A stretch of DNA of 64,000 bases from Sulfuricurvum sp. PC08-66 (GTDB taxonomy: Bacteria > Campylobacterota > Campylobacteria > Campylobacterales > Sulfurimonadaceae): NCBI GenBank assembly GCA_000830255.1, contig JQIT01000002.1, forward strand, positions 117,020 to 181,019. Reading direction: 5' to 3'. Under the pieces are notes generated by a model, which saw only the letters and a list, made by a program, of their open reading frames with translations, did no database searches and was not told the DNA's origin. Of this stretch, positions 44,962 through 63,983 are shown piece after piece (positions within the stretch are counted from its first letter, which is position 1; each line of letters starts with the position of its first letter). The position numbers were made by a program, and so were the translations under genes.

Positions 44962-45741
44962 ATGCACATCGACCTTCACAACCACACCTTTTTATGCAAT
45001 CACGCCACAGGAACACCCCAAGCGTATGTCGAAAGTGCTATTGCCAAAGGCATCACTACCTTTGGTTTTTCGGATCACGCACCGATGCATTTCGACCCCG
45101 ACTACCGCATGCGTTTTGACCAAATAGAACTCTACGAATCGACTATTTCGGAGCTTCAAAATCGCTACGCCAACAAAATAGAAATTTTGTTGGGCTATGA
45201 GGTCGATTATCTGCCTGCATACAGTGACGATACGATTTTCAAACGACATGTAGACTACCTCATTGGCTCTGTGCACTTCATCGATGAATGGGGATTTGAT
45301 AATCCCGAATTTATCGGTCGCTATCACAATGAAGATATCGATACGATTTGGCAACGCTATTTTGACCTTATCGAGGCGATGGCAAAGAGTGGGCAATACG
45401 ATATTGTGGGGCATTTTGACCTTATCAAAGTTTTCAAATTTATGCCTACCGTCGATGTACGTCTCTTGGCAAAAAATGCACTCAACGCTATCAAAAAATC
45501 GAACATGGTCATCGAGATAAATGGTGCAGGACTACGTAAACCTATCGCCGAAACCTACCCCTCTCGCATGCTATTAGAAGAGACATTTGCGCTTGATATT
45601 CCTATCACCTTTGGCAACGATGCACATAGCGTCGATCAAGTAGGACTTTTTACGCGCGAGATTGAGCACTTCGCCAAAGAAGTTGGCTACACGCAATGCG
45701 CTACTTTCAAGGCACGCGACCGAAAATTGCTTAACTTTTAA
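44962..45741 (+). CDS. Histidinol-phosphatase (PHP family)
   Basis: 259 residues. The PHP metal site is visible in order: [60 protein letters not shown] and [14 protein letters not shown]. It matches the HisJ/HisK-type histidinol-phosphatase that makes histidinol; other phosphoesters are possible in this family. No his genes lie nearby. Confidence 0.85.
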   Translation: MHIDLHNHTFLCNHATGTPQAYVESAIAKGITTFGFSDHAPMHFDPDYRMRFDQIELYESTISELQNRYANKIEILLGYEVDYLPAYSDDTIFKRHVDYLIGSVHFIDEWGFDNPEFIGRYHNEDIDTIWQRYFDLIEAMAKSGQYDIVGHFDLIKVFKFMPTVDVRLLAKNALNAIKKSNMVIEINGAGLRKPIAETYPSRMLLEETFALDIPITFGNDAHSVDQVGLFTREIEHFAKEVGYTQCATFKARDRKLLNF

Positions 45742-45774
45742 GCAACTCCACAACGAATTTTCAACTGCATTTCG

Positions 45775-45788
45775 TTACAATTTTGTAA
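45775..45788. promoter_or_regulatory. Inverted repeat upstream of glnA
   Basis: TTACAA and TTGTAA arms with a 2-nt spacer, 27 nt before the glnA ATG. GTTACAAT within it also looks like a -10. It may be a regulator site overlapping the promoter; no NtrC/RpoN-type GG-N10-GC element is seen. Confidence 0.4.
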
Positions 45789-45814
45789 TCTTTATTTTTA
45801 AAACTGGAGAAACC

Positions 45815-47245
45815 ATGGGAAAATTTGTCAACAACATAGAGGAGTTTTTTGCTTTTTGTAAAGAGAAGGATGTCGAGTTCGTCGATTTCCGCTTTACAGA
45901 TATGAAAGGTACATGGCACCATGTATCGTACCGCATGAGCGCGATTAACGAAGGTAACTTGACCAACGGTCTTCCATTCGATGGCTCTTCTATCGATGCA
46001 TGGCAACCAATCAACCGTTCAGATATGCTTTTGAAACCAGATGTTCCAACTGCATTTATGGACCCTTTTACTGCTGACCCAACCATCATTGTATTTTGTG
46101 ACGTTTTTGACATCTACAAAGGTCAAATGTACGAAAAATGCCCACGTTCAATCGCTAAAAAAGCGTTGGCACACCTTGATTCAGTTGGTATTGGTGATGC
46201 TGCTTACTTTGGTCCAGAAAACGAATTCTTCGTTTTCGATGATGTCAAAATCGTCGATGGTGTCAATGAAGCAGGTTACCGCGTAGACTCTGAAGAGGGT
46301 GTATGGAATGATGCTACAAGCTATTCTGACATGTACAATACAGGTCACCGCCCTCGCACAAAAGGTGGATACTTCCCAGTAGCGCCTATCGACTCTATGG
46401 TCGATTTGCGTGCTGAGATGATGCAAGTACTAGAGCAAGTGGGCTTGGAAGTTGTTTTGGGTCACCACGAAGTTGCACAAGCACAAGGTGAAATCGGCGT
46501 TGTTTTCTCTGACATCATCGGTGCAGCAGACAATGTACAAAAACTCAAATACGTTGTCAAAATGGTCGCTCACCTCAATGGCAAAACAGCTACATTCATG
46601 CCAAAACCTCTCTACGGTGACAATGGTAACGGTATGCACGTACACCAATCCATCTGGAAAAATGGCAAAAACCTCTTCTACAAAGAGGGTGGTTACAGCA
46701 ATATTTCTGAAACTGCATTGCATTACATCGGTGGTATTTTCAAACATGCACGTGCTATTGCAGCGTTCACAAATCCATCAACTAACTCATACAAACGTCT
46801 TATTCCAGGGTTTGAAGCACCTTCCATTTTGACCTACTCTAGCCAAAATCGTTCTGCTTCTTGCCGCATCCCTTACGGTGCTGGCGAAAAAGCGACACGT
46901 ATCGAAATGCGTTTCCCTGACTCTACCTCATGCCCCTATTTGGCATTCTCTGCGATGCTTATGGCGGGTCTTGATGGTATCAAAAACAAATACGTACCCG
47001 TAGGCCCAATGGACGAAGATTTGTTCGAACTCTCATTGGATGAAATCCGCGAAAGAGGCATCCCTCAAATGCCACACACACTACGTGGTTCACTCGAAGC
47101 ATTGATTCGTGACAACGAATTTTTGCAACCTGTCTTCACGCCTGAGATGTTGGATACATACCAACACTACAAATTCGAAACGCAAGTATGGCCAGACGAA
47201 GCGCGCCCAACAGCGTTCGAATTCAAAACTACTTACAGCTGCTAG
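45815..47245 (+). CDS. glnA: Glutamine synthetase, type I
   Basis: 476-residue dodecameric enzyme that condenses ammonia with glutamate. Motifs: [41 protein letters not shown] (metal), [40 protein letters not shown] and [20 protein letters not shown]. At the site where enteric enzymes carry the adenylylated Tyr (NLYDL), this protein has DLFELS, with Phe404. Control by GlnE-type adenylylation is therefore unlikely. The ATG at 45815 follows CTGGAGA; a 51-codon extension upstream runs into the phosphatase gene. A strong hairpin follows the stop. Confidence 0.98.
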   Translation: MGKFVNNIEEFFAFCKEKDVEFVDFRFTDMKGTWHHVSYRMSAINEGNLTNGLPFDGSSIDAWQPINRSDMLLKPDVPTAFMDPFTADPTIIVFCDVFDIYKGQMYEKCPRSIAKKALAHLDSVGIGDAAYFGPENEFFVFDDVKIVDGVNEAGYRVDSEEGVWNDATSYSDMYNTGHRPRTKGGYFPVAPIDSMVDLRAEMMQVLEQVGLEVVLGHHEVAQAQGEIGVVFSDIIGAADNVQKLKYVVKMVAHLNGKTATFMPKPLYGDNGNGMHVHQSIWKNGKNLFYKEGGYSNISETALHYIGGIFKHARAIAAFTNPSTNSYKRLIPGFEAPSILTYSSQNRSASCRIPYGAGEKATRIEMRFPDSTSCPYLAFSAMLMAGLDGIKNKYVPVGPMDEDLFELSLDEIRERGIPQMPHTLRGSLEALIRDNEFLQPVFTPEMLDTYQHYKFETQVWPDEARPTAFEFKTTYSC

Positions 47246-47253
47246 TTTTCTCT

Positions 47254-47280
47254 TTTCACCTCCCTTTGTGGGTGGTGAAA
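47254..47280 (+). terminator. Hairpin after glnA
   Basis: TTTCACC (47254-47260) pairs with GGTGAAA (47274-47280), with CCC/GGG inside a T-T mismatch. It lies 8 nt after the glnA stop. CTTTTT follows ~17 nt later. Probably ends the glnA transcript. Confidence 0.6.
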
Positions 47281-47347
47281 CCCTTCGATAACTCCCCTTT
47301 TTAATCACCCTTTTGCTATAAATCGTAATACATTTTACGAGGACAAC

Positions 47348-48115
47348 ATGCAAACTTACGCCGAAAAAAAAGCTTACTACGACTCACTCTTGACGCTTTA
47401 TGGACGTAACAGCGTTATGGAAGCCCTCACATCGACTTTTGTCACGCCAGTCACTCTACACTTGAGTCGCTCGAACCGTCAAGAGGGGATAATTTTAGAG
47501 CTTATTGCTATAGCAAATACGCGCAATATCCCTATCAAGCTACACGAAAAAGAGGCACTTTCGCGCATCTCTAAAAATGCCAAACAAGACCAAGGCGTAG
47601 CACTCGATGTCCAAAACAGCAGCTATAAAAGTGCCGAGCACTACCTTCAAAATCTTCCCGAAAATGCAACGATAATTGCACTCGATGGAATTCAAAATCC
47701 GCAAAATTTAGGAATGATTATTCGCTCTGTTGCAGCATCAGGTATCGATGCTATTTTGCTTCCTTCCAAAGAGAGTGCAAAAATCTCACCCTTAGTTATC
47801 AAAGCAAGCGCAGGTACGCTATTCAAAACGACGATTTTAACGTGCAACACGCTAGCTTCTACACTACCTGCTTTTACCAAAAACAATTTTGCAATTTATG
47901 GACTTGCGGCAGATGCGAAGGAGTCTCTCTTTTCACTGCAAAAACCTAAACGCTCTCTTTTTATCCTAGGCAATGAACACGAAGGCATCTCCAAAGAGGT
48001 AGCATCTCACTGCACTCACGCATTAGCCATCCCTATGCAAAATGGCGTAGAATCGCTTAATGTTGCTGTTACAGCGGCGTTAATCGCCTTTTGTACGATG
48101 CAAGAGAGCTTCTAA
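47348..48115 (+). CDS. TrmH/SpoU-family RNA 2'-O-methyltransferase
   Basis: 255 residues. YGRNSVMEALTSTFVTPVTL begins an RlmB-like N-terminal substrate domain. IIALDGIQNPQNLGMIIRSV, FILGNEHEGISKEVASHC and IPMQNGVESLNVAVTAAL are the three SPOUT motifs. It methylates a ribose in rRNA or tRNA; RlmB (23S G2251) is a possibility. An ACGAGGAC precedes the ATG and a TGCTATAAAT at 47314-47323 may be its -10. Its last 36 nt overlap the convergent TPR gene. Confidence 0.9.
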   Translation: MQTYAEKKAYYDSLLTLYGRNSVMEALTSTFVTPVTLHLSRSNRQEGIILELIAIANTRNIPIKLHEKEALSRISKNAKQDQGVALDVQNSSYKSAEHYLQNLPENATIIALDGIQNPQNLGMIIRSVAASGIDAILLPSKESAKISPLVIKASAGTLFKTTILTCNTLASTLPAFTKNNFAIYGLAADAKESLFSLQKPKRSLFILGNEHEGISKEVASHCTHALAIPMQNGVESLNVAVTAALIAFCTMQESF

Positions 48116-48694
48116 AGCCTCTTTTGCTTGCGTAAAATTTTTCTCCAACAAAAGCGCACGCTCATAGCTCTCTTTTGCCGCATCGTACTCCTCTAGTTTT
48201 GCCAAGTAGTTGCCAAAATTAAAATAGGTCGTTGCACTTTTGGGGTCGAGTTCAATGGCGCGAACATAGTGCTCTTTGGCTTTGGCCTCTTCGCCCATCG
48301 CAGACAAAAGTGATGCGTATGCACTGTGCAGTGAAGCAGAGTCGCTATGAAGAGCAAGTGCTTTGAGGTAGATAGATTTTGCACTTTCTAGCTCACCTTG
48401 GAGAGTCAAAATATAAGCATAACGAGCCAACGCCTCTAATGCATTGGGATAGAGCGCCAATGCGCTCTCCAAAGCCATTTGTGCATCGTGCAAGCGATTT
48501 GCTTCATAGGCATTTTGTGCACGCACAATTGCTCTTGCGTAGTTATCCTCTACATTTTTCGTCGCTTCATGCAAAATATTTGTGCGATTTTTGGGGTCAC
48601 TCTGGACGCTAAAACCTTTTTTTTGCAACTCTTTTACAAAAAGAACCGCAATAATAGAGGTTGCAAGAAGGACAATAATGGCTAAAGCACTCAT
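48080..48694 (-). CDS. Membrane-anchored TPR protein
   Basis: 204 residues: one N-terminal membrane helix (SALAIIVLLATSIIAVLFV) and then about four TPR repeats (ALEALARYAYILTLQGELES, ATTYFNFGNYLAKLEEYDAA). It is predicted to be a scaffold at the inner membrane; partners are unknown. It starts on the last base of the thioredoxin-like gene's stop (TAATG), so the two are probably a unit. Confidence 0.82.
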   Translation of the reverse strand: MSALAIIVLLATSIIAVLFVKELQKKGFSVQSDPKNRTNILHEATKNVEDNYARAIVRAQNAYEANRLHDAQMALESALALYPNALEALARYAYILTLQGELESAKSIYLKALALHSDSASLHSAYASLLSAMGEEAKAKEHYVRAIELDPKSATTYFNFGNYLAKLEEYDAAKESYERALLLEKNFTQAKEALEALLHRTKGD

Positions 48695-49029
48695 TAGCTC
48701 ATCATCATGTCGTAGGGGCGTTTTATCTCGGCAAGCAATCCATCGACGCTAAAGGTACGATATTTTCGAATAAACTCTTTGCCCTCCAAAAACACTATTA
48801 CAGTAGGAGCAGCAAGCACATTGTACTGTGCACCAATCTCTGGTGTAATAGACAAATCGACATGCAATCTCGCAATATTTGGATAATGCATCTCAAGTGA
48901 TTCCATAATTTTGGGGCGTAACACTTGACATACATTACACGTAGGAGAGCTAAAGTAAACCAATGCGGCTAAGTGTTCTTGAAGTGCGGAAGTTAATGCT
49001 TCTTGAGAAGATATAAGAACTTGACTCAT
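48694..49029 (-). CDS. Thioredoxin-like protein (CNVC active site)
   Basis: 111 residues of thioredoxin fold. FSSPTCNVCQVLRPKIMES carries a CxxC with Asn-Val between the Cys instead of Gly-Pro, and NVLAAPTVIVFLEGKEFIRK holds the cis-Pro. No signal peptide, so it is cytoplasmic. The redox partner is unknown. An AAGGAG lies 7 nt before the ATG. Confidence 0.88.
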   Translation of the reverse strand: MSQVLISSQEALTSALQEHLAALVYFSSPTCNVCQVLRPKIMESLEMHYPNIARLHVDLSITPEIGAQYNVLAAPTVIVFLEGKEFIRKYRTFSVDGLLAEIKRPYDMMMS

Positions 49030-49079
49030 ATAAGTCTCCTTGAAAAAGTGAAAGGGAATAAGAATGTAGCAAAGAGGAG

Positions 49080-49095
49080 TCTCCCCAAGGGGAGA
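49080..49095 (-). terminator. Hairpin after fusA
   Basis: TCTCCCC/GGGGAGA arms, 12 nt after the fusA stop, with a short T-containing stretch following. It could end or attenuate the str operon transcript before the thioredoxin-like gene. Confidence 0.45.
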
Positions 49096-49107
49096 AGGAG
49101 GAAAAGA

Positions 49108-51198
49108 TTAACCTTTTCGTTTTTTGATAATCTCTTCAGAGACGTTGCGTGGAACCTCTTTGTAGTGATCAAACTCCATCGCATACGTACCACGACCTTG
49201 GGTAGAAGAGCGAAGATCGGTAGAGTAGCCAAACATCTCAGAGAGAGGTACAAATGCACGAATAACTTTGTTACCACTGCGGTCATCCATAGCATTTACT
49301 TCACCACGGCGACGGTTCAAGTCACCGATGACATCACCCATATAATCTTCTGGTACTTCGACTTCGACTTTCATCATTGGTTCCAAAATTGCTGGATCCG
49401 CTTTTCGCGCACCCTCTTTGAATCCCATCGAACCTGCAAGTTTGAACGCCATCTCATTTGAGTCAACATCGTGATACGAACCATCGTAAAGTGAAACAAT
49501 TACATCTTCAATAGGGAATCCTGCAAGAATTCCCCCTTTCATTGCTTCAACAACACCTTTCTCGACAGCTGGAATATACTCTTTGGGTACTGTACCACCC
49601 TTGATATCATTGAGGAATTTAAAGCCTTGACCTGCTTCATTAGGTGAAATACGCAAGTAAACGTGACCAAATTGTCCACGACCACCCGATTGTTTTGCAT
49701 ATTTGTACTCTTGACTTACTTCTTTACGAATCGATTCACGATAAGCAACTTGAGGCGCACCTACTTCTGCTTCGACTTTAAACTCACGTTTCATACGATC
49801 AACGATAATTTCGAGGTGCAACTCACCCATACCAGCAATAATCGTTTGACCAGACTCTTCATCGGTAAATACGCGGAATGAAGGATCTTCTGAAGCCAAT
49901 TTGTTGAGTGCAAGACCCATTTTCTCTTGGTCAGCTTTCGTTTTGGGCTCAACTGCTACAGAGATAACAGGCTCAGGGAAGTGCATACGCTCCAAAACCA
50001 CTTTGTCTTTATCAGAAGCAAGTGTATCCCCTGTAGTTGTGTCTTTGAGTCCCACAACCGCACCAATTTCGCCTGCATAAAGAGTATCTACCTCTTCACG
50101 CTTGTTAGCATGCATACGTACGATACGACCAATACGCTCTTTTTTGTTTTTTGTAGTATTGATAGCATAGCTACCAGACTCCAAAATACCGCGGTACATA
50201 CGTACGAAAGTAAGTTGTCCCACAAAAGGATCGGTCATGATTTTGAATGCCAATGCAGCGAATGGTCCATTGTCAGTTGACTCGACTACAACTTCTTGCG
50301 TCTCATCATCCATCATAGTACCCTTGATGTCAGCAACCTCTGTAGGTGCTGGCAAATAAGCGACAACTGCATCTAGAAGCGTTTGAACACCTTTGTTTTT
50401 AAAAGCTGTACCTGCTGTCATTGGAACAATTGCCATAGAGATAGTAGCTGCTTTTAGACCAGCAATAATCTCCTCGTCAGAGAATGCCTCTCCCTCGAGA
50501 AATTTCTCCATCAACACTTCATTACACTCTGCACTAGAGATAGCCTCGATCATTTTTTCGCGGTACTCATTTGCTTTTGCAACCATATCCGCTGGAATTT
50601 CTTCAACGTGATAGTTTGAACCCATCGCAGCATCTTGATCCCAAACGATAGCTTTCATTTTGACCAAGTCAACAATACCCTTGAAACCATCTTCAGCACC
50701 AATTGGCAATTGTATGGGCACTGGATTACCCTTGAGACGTGTACGAATTTGACTCTCAACGTTGTAGAAATCAGCACCTGTACGGTCCATTTTGTTAACA
50801 AATACGACAGAAGGAACGCCATAACGGTTACGTTGACGCCATACTGTTTCGGATTGAGGTTGTACACCACCGACCGCACAAAACACTGATACAGCACCAT
50901 CCAATACGCGCATTGAACGCTCAACTTCAATCGTAAAGTCAACGTGGCCAGGGGTGTCGATGATGTTAATCAATTTGCCATCCCATTGGCATGTTGTAGC
51001 GGCAGATGTGATGGTAATACCACGCTCTTGCTCTTGCTCCATCCAGTCCATAGTTGCGGCACCATCATGTACCTCACCTATTTTGTGTGAAACACCTGTA
51101 TAGAACAAAATACGCTCTGTTGTAGTTGTTTTTCCTGCATCGATGTGCGCAGCAATACCAATGTTTCTAATATCTTCGAGTTTATGCGATCTTGGCAT
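49108..51198 (-). CDS. fusA: Elongation factor G
   Basis: 696-residue translocase GTPase. [20 protein letters not shown] holds the P-loop, [20 protein letters not shown] the G3 motif, and [13 protein letters not shown] the NKxD. Domains II-V are complete, ending with the [20 protein letters not shown] block. The last gene of rpsL-rpsG-fusA. tuf is not in the window. Confidence 0.98.
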   Translation of the reverse strand: MPRSHKLEDIRNIGIAAHIDAGKTTTTERILFYTGVSHKIGEVHDGAATMDWMEQEQERGITITSAATTCQWDGKLINIIDTPGHVDFTIEVERSMRVLDGAVSVFCAVGGVQPQSETVWRQRNRYGVPSVVFVNKMDRTGADFYNVESQIRTRLKGNPVPIQLPIGAEDGFKGIVDLVKMKAIVWDQDAAMGSNYHVEEIPADMVAKANEYREKMIEAISSAECNEVLMEKFLEGEAFSDEEIIAGLKAATISMAIVPMTAGTAFKNKGVQTLLDAVVAYLPAPTEVADIKGTMMDDETQEVVVESTDNGPFAALAFKIMTDPFVGQLTFVRMYRGILESGSYAINTTKNKKERIGRIVRMHANKREEVDTLYAGEIGAVVGLKDTTTGDTLASDKDKVVLERMHFPEPVISVAVEPKTKADQEKMGLALNKLASEDPSFRVFTDEESGQTIIAGMGELHLEIIVDRMKREFKVEAEVGAPQVAYRESIRKEVSQEYKYAKQSGGRGQFGHVYLRISPNEAGQGFKFLNDIKGGTVPKEYIPAVEKGVVEAMKGGILAGFPIEDVIVSLYDGSYHDVDSNEMAFKLAGSMGFKEGARKADPAILEPMMKVEVEVPEDYMGDVIGDLNRRRGEVNAMDDRSGNKVIRAFVPLSEMFGYSTDLRSSTQGRGTYAMEFDHYKEVPRNVSEEIIKKRKG

Positions 51199-51210
51199 AC
51201 GATTTTCCTT

Positions 51211-51705
<495 letters not shown>

Positions 51706-51741
51706 TCAAGTACACTAAGTACCTGTCAGCGAGTTGTTAAC

Positions 51742-52119
51742 CTATTTAGCTTTTGGCTTTTTGGTACCGTATTTTGAACGAGACACAGTTCTACCGTTAA
51801 CACCTGATGTATCAAGCGCACCACGAACGATGTGATATTTAACCCCTGGTAAGTCTTTGATACGACCACCACGAACTAGCACAATTGAGTGCTCTTGTAG
51901 GTTGTGACCCTCACCCATAATGTACGAAATGACTTCATAGCCTGTAGTCAAACGAACTTTCGCAACTTTACGTAGCGCTGAGTTAGGTTTTTTTGGTGTT
52001 GTAGTATATACACGTGTACATACTCCACGTCTTTGTGGACACGACTCCAAAGCTGGTGATTTTGATTTTCTCACCACCTTTTTTCTCTCTTTACGAATCA
52101 ACTGATTAATAGTTGGCAC
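51742..52119 (-). CDS. rpsL: 30S ribosomal protein S12
   Basis: 125 residues. [40 protein letters not shown] and [19 protein letters not shown]. Lys residues in [11 protein letters not shown] and the later VKYH region are the wild-type form, so streptomycin resistance via rpsL is not expected. First gene of the str operon, with a TATAAT 45 nt upstream. Confidence 0.98.
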   Translation of the reverse strand: MPTINQLIRKERKKVVRKSKSPALESCPQRRGVCTRVYTTTPKKPNSALRKVAKVRLTTGYEVISYIMGEGHNLQEHSIVLVRGGRIKDLPGVKYHIVRGALDTSGVNGRTVSRSKYGTKKPKAK

Positions 52120-52164
52120 ATAACATCCTTTGTAGGTTTTTCCATAGGGTAAAATGGGTACGCG

Positions 52165-52170
52165 ATTATA
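52165..52170 (-). promoter_or_regulatory. Likely -10 element of the rpsL-rpsG-fusA operon
   Basis: TATAAT on the minus strand, 45 nt before the rpsL ATG, with T/A-rich sequence upstream including TTGTTATAAC. Located after the rpoC terminator. Confidence 0.6.
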
Positions 52171-52212
52171 GCTGGCGAGTTATAACAAAATGCTTAAATT
52201 AAGGGATTATTA

Positions 52213-60906
<8,694 letters not shown>

Positions 60907-60985
60907 TTAAGTGAGTTGTGGAGTGAGCGGAGTGAATAAACTCTCTAAAAAAATGACCTTCGTCACTTTTTTGGAAAATTAGCAC

Positions 60986-61002
60986 TGCAGGGAAACCCTG
61001 CA
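60986..61002 (-). promoter_or_regulatory. Hairpin between rplL and rpoB
   Basis: Perfect 7-bp stem TGCAGGG/CCCTGCA with a 3-nt loop, 5 nt after the rplL stop. No adjacent T run. It occupies the position of the rplL-rpoB attenuator and RNase III site of E. coli and could set the ribosomal protein to polymerase ratio. The rest of the 110-nt spacer shows no gene. Confidence 0.5.
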
Positions 61003-61007
61003 AATGC

Positions 61008-61376
61008 TTATTTAAGTTCGACTTTTGCGCCAGCTTCTTCAAGCTTTTTCTTAGCGTCTGCAGCAACATCTTTTGCAACGCCCTCTTTGATCGTAGAAGG
61101 TGTGCCTTCAACTGCATCTTTTGCCTCTTTAAGACCAAGACCAGTAAGTTCACGAACTGCTTTAATAACGTTGATTTTTTTCTCACCAGCGTCAAGAAGA
61201 ACAACATCAAACTCAGTTTTTTCTTCAACTGCAACAGCCGCAACAGCTGCTCCAGCGACAGCAACAGGTTGTGCTGACACGCCAAACTTCTCTTCAAACT
61301 CTTTTACCAACTCAGAAAGCTCTAGAACTGAAAGTCCAGAGATAAAATCGAGTACATCTGCTTTTGTAATTGCCAT
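61008..61376 (-). CDS. rplL: 50S ribosomal protein L7/L12
   Basis: 122 residues. N-terminal dimer domain ([20 protein letters not shown]), Ala/Val-rich hinge ([14 protein letters not shown]), and the C-terminal factor-binding domain ([34 protein letters not shown]). Four to six copies form the ribosomal stalk. Confidence 0.98.
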   Translation of the reverse strand: MAITKADVLDFISGLSVLELSELVKEFEEKFGVSAQPVAVAGAAVAAVAVEEKTEFDVVLLDAGEKKINVIKAVRELTGLGLKEAKDAVEGTPSTIKEGVAKDVAADAKKKLEEAGAKVELK

Positions 61377-61396
61377 TGTATTTCTCCTATAGAAAA

Positions 61397-61876
61397 TTAT
61401 TCAGCCTCTTTTTTAATACGAAGCGCATCCAAACCAATTGTAAAATTGCGAACTGGTCCCATCCAAACTGAAGCAAGCATTCCAAGCAACTCTTCGCGAC
61501 CTGGAAGTTTTGCAAACGCTTCAACTGTTTTTGCATCAGCCACTTTGCCATCTATTACGCCATTTTTGATAACGAATTTATCGTTCTCTTTAGCAAAATT
61601 GAAAACAACTTTTGCTGCACCGATAGGTTCATCTCCCCAAACGAAAACATTGTTTTCATGAAGAGCAAGACCTTCAACTCCAGCATTTGCCAATGCAATT
61701 GTCGCCAACGTATTTTTAACAACTTTGACTTTTGCGCTCGAAGAGCGTGCAAGTTTGCGAAGCGCTTCAATCTCTTTGACAGTCAAGCCTTTAAAGTCAC
61801 ACGCCACGATGGCGCTCGCTGATTTAAACTCAGCAGTAAGTGCATCAATGATTACTTGTTTATTTGATCGAGTCAT
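61397..61876 (-). CDS. rplJ: 50S ribosomal protein L10
   Basis: 159 residues. [40 protein letters not shown] and [15 protein letters not shown] are L10 signatures. A very strong GGAGG precedes the ATG. The 95-nt upstream spacer probably holds the autoregulatory L10 leader. Confidence 0.97.
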   Translation of the reverse strand: MTRSNKQVIIDALTAEFKSASAIVACDFKGLTVKEIEALRKLARSSSAKVKVVKNTLATIALANAGVEGLALHENNVFVWGDEPIGAAKVVFNFAKENDKFVIKNGVIDGKVADAKTVEAFAKLPGREELLGMLASVWMGPVRNFTIGLDALRIKKEAE

Positions 61877-61973
61877 TTTTCCTCCTTTCAGAGTTAGATT
61901 TCAACAGGAAATTAAGTCTTTCAACACCGGTTTTCTTCAATCTCTAAGATAAAGTCCACTTCTAAAATGGACT
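61877..61973 (-). promoter_or_regulatory. Probable L10 leader of rplJ
   Basis: The 95-nt spacer between rplA and rplJ begins with AGTCCA/TGGACT arms (61953-61973), overlapping the rplA stop. Next come GGTGTTGAAAGAC and CCTGTTGAAATC segments that could form the L10(L12)4-binding fold. The position and purine-rich internal loops fit autoregulation; the exact fold was not computed. Confidence 0.45.
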
Positions 61974-62676
61974 ATTTCAATTCCAAAAGTTCTTTTACGT
62001 CCAAATTGATAGCTGGACTCATCGTCAAACTGAGTGCTGCACTTTTGATGTAGCGGCCTTTTGCAGTAGAAGGTTTCAATTTATTAATTGCAGCGACAAA
62101 AGCGACAATGTTTTGGTTGATTTGGTCTGGTGAAAAGCTTACTTTGCCAATACCAGCATGAATATTCCCTTTTTTGTCAACACGGAAGTTTACTTGACCG
62201 CCTTTGACGTTTTGAACTGCTTTGCTCACATCCATAGTAACGGTACCCGTTTTAGGATTTGGCATAAGACCTTTTGGCCCTAGAATACGACCAATTTTTC
62301 CAATGACACCCATCATATCTGGAGTTGCTACGACGATATCGAAGTCGATTTTGCCGTTTTTGATATCTTCTACCAAATCATCGCCACCAACCAAATCAGC
62401 ACCTGCAGCACGCGCTTCGTCAGCTTTTGCATCTTTTGCAAATACCGCTACACGTACTATTTTACCTGTACCTGCTGGCAACACGATAGCACCACGAACC
62501 ATTTGGTCAGCGTGACGAGGATCCACGTTCAAGTTCAAAGCAATTTCAATAGTCTCATCGAATTTTGCAGATTTAAGCTCTTTCACGAGTGATGCACTCT
62601 CTAGTACACTGTACTCTTTTGCTTGATCAACTTTGTCTAATAAAAGTTTGTAGCGTTTGCTAATGTTTTTTCCCAT
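61972..62676 (-). CDS. rplA: 50S ribosomal protein L1
   Basis: 234 residues. [55 protein letters not shown] and [19 protein letters not shown] are L1 signatures. It forms the L1 stalk and represses its own operon in other bacteria. Confidence 0.98.
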   Translation of the reverse strand: MGKNISKRYKLLLDKVDQAKEYSVLESASLVKELKSAKFDETIEIALNLNVDPRHADQMVRGAIVLPAGTGKIVRVAVFAKDAKADEARAAGADLVGGDDLVEDIKNGKIDFDIVVATPDMMGVIGKIGRILGPKGLMPNPKTGTVTMDVSKAVQNVKGGQVNFRVDKKGNIHAGIGKVSFSPDQINQNIVAFVAAINKLKPSTAKGRYIKSAALSLTMSPAINLDVKELLELK

Positions 62677-62730
62677 AATATTCTCCGTAATATACTCCCG
62701 CTAATAGGTCTGCGGTGGGACCGTGAGTGA

Positions 62731-63156
62731 TTAATCGACTACGTCGATACCCATACTGCGTGCACTTCCAGCTATTGTTCTTGCTGCAGCTTCAACATCA
62801 GTAGTATTCATGTCTTCAATTTTTTGTTTTACAATTTCAGCAAGTTGTGCACGAGTCAACTTTCCAATTTTGTTTTTCATTGGATTGTCTGTACCTTTTT
62901 TGATACCAGCAGCTCTCATAATAAGCGCTGTCGCAGGTGGCTGTTTTGTGATAAAAGTAAAACTTTTGTCCGTATACACAGTAATAACAACGGGAAGTTT
63001 AAATCCCATTTTTTCTTTTGTGCGCTCATTGAACTGCTTACAAAATTCCATAATGTTTACACCACGTTGACCCAATGCAGGACCTACTGGTGGTGCTGGA
63101 TTTGCTTTGCCAGCTTCAATTTGCAACTTAACGTAACCAAATACTTTTTTTGCCAT
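62731..63156 (-). CDS. rplK: 50S ribosomal protein L11
   Basis: 141 residues. [35 protein letters not shown] and the C-terminal RNA-binding [20 protein letters not shown]. It forms the GTPase-associated centre with 23S rRNA. Located 13 nt after nusG. Confidence 0.98.
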   Translation of the reverse strand: MAKKVFGYVKLQIEAGKANPAPPVGPALGQRGVNIMEFCKQFNERTKEKMGFKLPVVITVYTDKSFTFITKQPPATALIMRAAGIKKGTDNPMKNKIGKLTRAQLAEIVKQKIEDMNTTDVEAAARTIAGSARSMGIDVVD

Positions 63157-63169
63157 TTTTTTTCCTTTT

Positions 63170-63700
63170 TTAGATTATTTTTTCGACTTGCTCGTACGAG
63201 ATATCCACTGGCGTACTTCGACCAAAAATCGAAACATTTAGCTTGAGAACACCGTGCTCTAAATCGTACTCATCCACAACACCATTAAAGTTTGCGAATG
63301 GACCCTCTGTAATACGTACCATCTCACCCGAATCAAATGCAATTTTTGGTTTAGGAGCCTGTCGATTATTCACTCTCTCTAGAATGTTTCGAATGTCATT
63401 GTCATTGAGAGGAGTAGGTTTTTTCGACTCACCAATAAAGCCTGAAACTTTTGGTATGGACTGTATTTTGTGCCACAAAGTGGTATCTAGATCAATTTTA
63501 GCAAAAACGTAACCTGAGTAGAGAGAACGCTCGCTAATTTTTTTCTTACCGTTTTTAACTTCGATTACATCCTCCGTGGGGACAATAATCTCTTGAATTG
63601 CCTCTTGCAGCGAAAACTCTTCTACGATGTTCTCTATTGCTTGTTTAACACTTCGTTCACTTCCAGCATAGGTTTGAATCGCATACCATTTATGTGCCAT
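63170..63700 (-). CDS. nusG: Transcription antitermination factor NusG
   Basis: 176 residues. NGN domain [51 protein letters not shown] and the KOW domain [20 protein letters not shown]. It binds RNA polymerase and couples it to Rho or S10. Located 12 nt after secE. Confidence 0.98.
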   Translation of the reverse strand: MAHKWYAIQTYAGSERSVKQAIENIVEEFSLQEAIQEIIVPTEDVIEVKNGKKKISERSLYSGYVFAKIDLDTTLWHKIQSIPKVSGFIGESKKPTPLNDNDIRNILERVNNRQAPKPKIAFDSGEMVRITEGPFANFNGVVDEYDLEHGVLKLNVSIFGRSTPVDISYEQVEKII

Positions 63701-63712
63701 AATGTACCCTTG

Positions 63713-63892
63713 TTAAAGTATTGCAGACAATATCGAACTCATTGTCAAGTCGACAATTGCCAAAAACAATGCTATGAATGTGACTACAACGAGCACAGCA
63801 ATAAATGATTGTTTAACTTGTTGCTTTGTTGGAAAAATAACTTTTGCTAATTCTGCTTTTGAGTGATTGATATAGGTTGAAATCTTGCTCAT
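63713..63892 (-). CDS. secE: Preprotein translocase subunit SecE
   Basis: 59 residues with one membrane helix (FIAVLVVVTFIALFLAIVDL) preceded by the SecE motif AELAKVIFPTKQQVKQS. The ATG at 63892 follows AAGGAATACAA. A 15-codon upstream extension would run into tRNA-Trp and is rejected. It completes the SecYEG channel. Confidence 0.95.
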   Translation of the reverse strand: MSKISTYINHSKAELAKVIFPTKQQVKQSFIAVLVVVTFIALFLAIVDLTMSSILSAIL

Positions 63893-63907
63893 TTGTATTC
63901 CTTGGTA

Positions 63908-63983
63908 TGGCAGGTGAGGAGGGACTCGAACCCACAACCATCGGATTTGGAATCCGGCGCTCTACCATTGGAGCTACTCACCT
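63908..63983 (-). tRNA. trnW: tRNA-Trp (CCA anticodon)
   Basis: 76 nt with encoded CCA. The acceptor stem AGGTGAG pairs with CTCACCT. The anticodon stem-loop CGGATTCCAAATCCG gives anticodon CCA, and the T loop is GTTCGAGTC. Located 15 nt upstream of secE, the usual Campylobacterota order. Confidence 0.97.
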
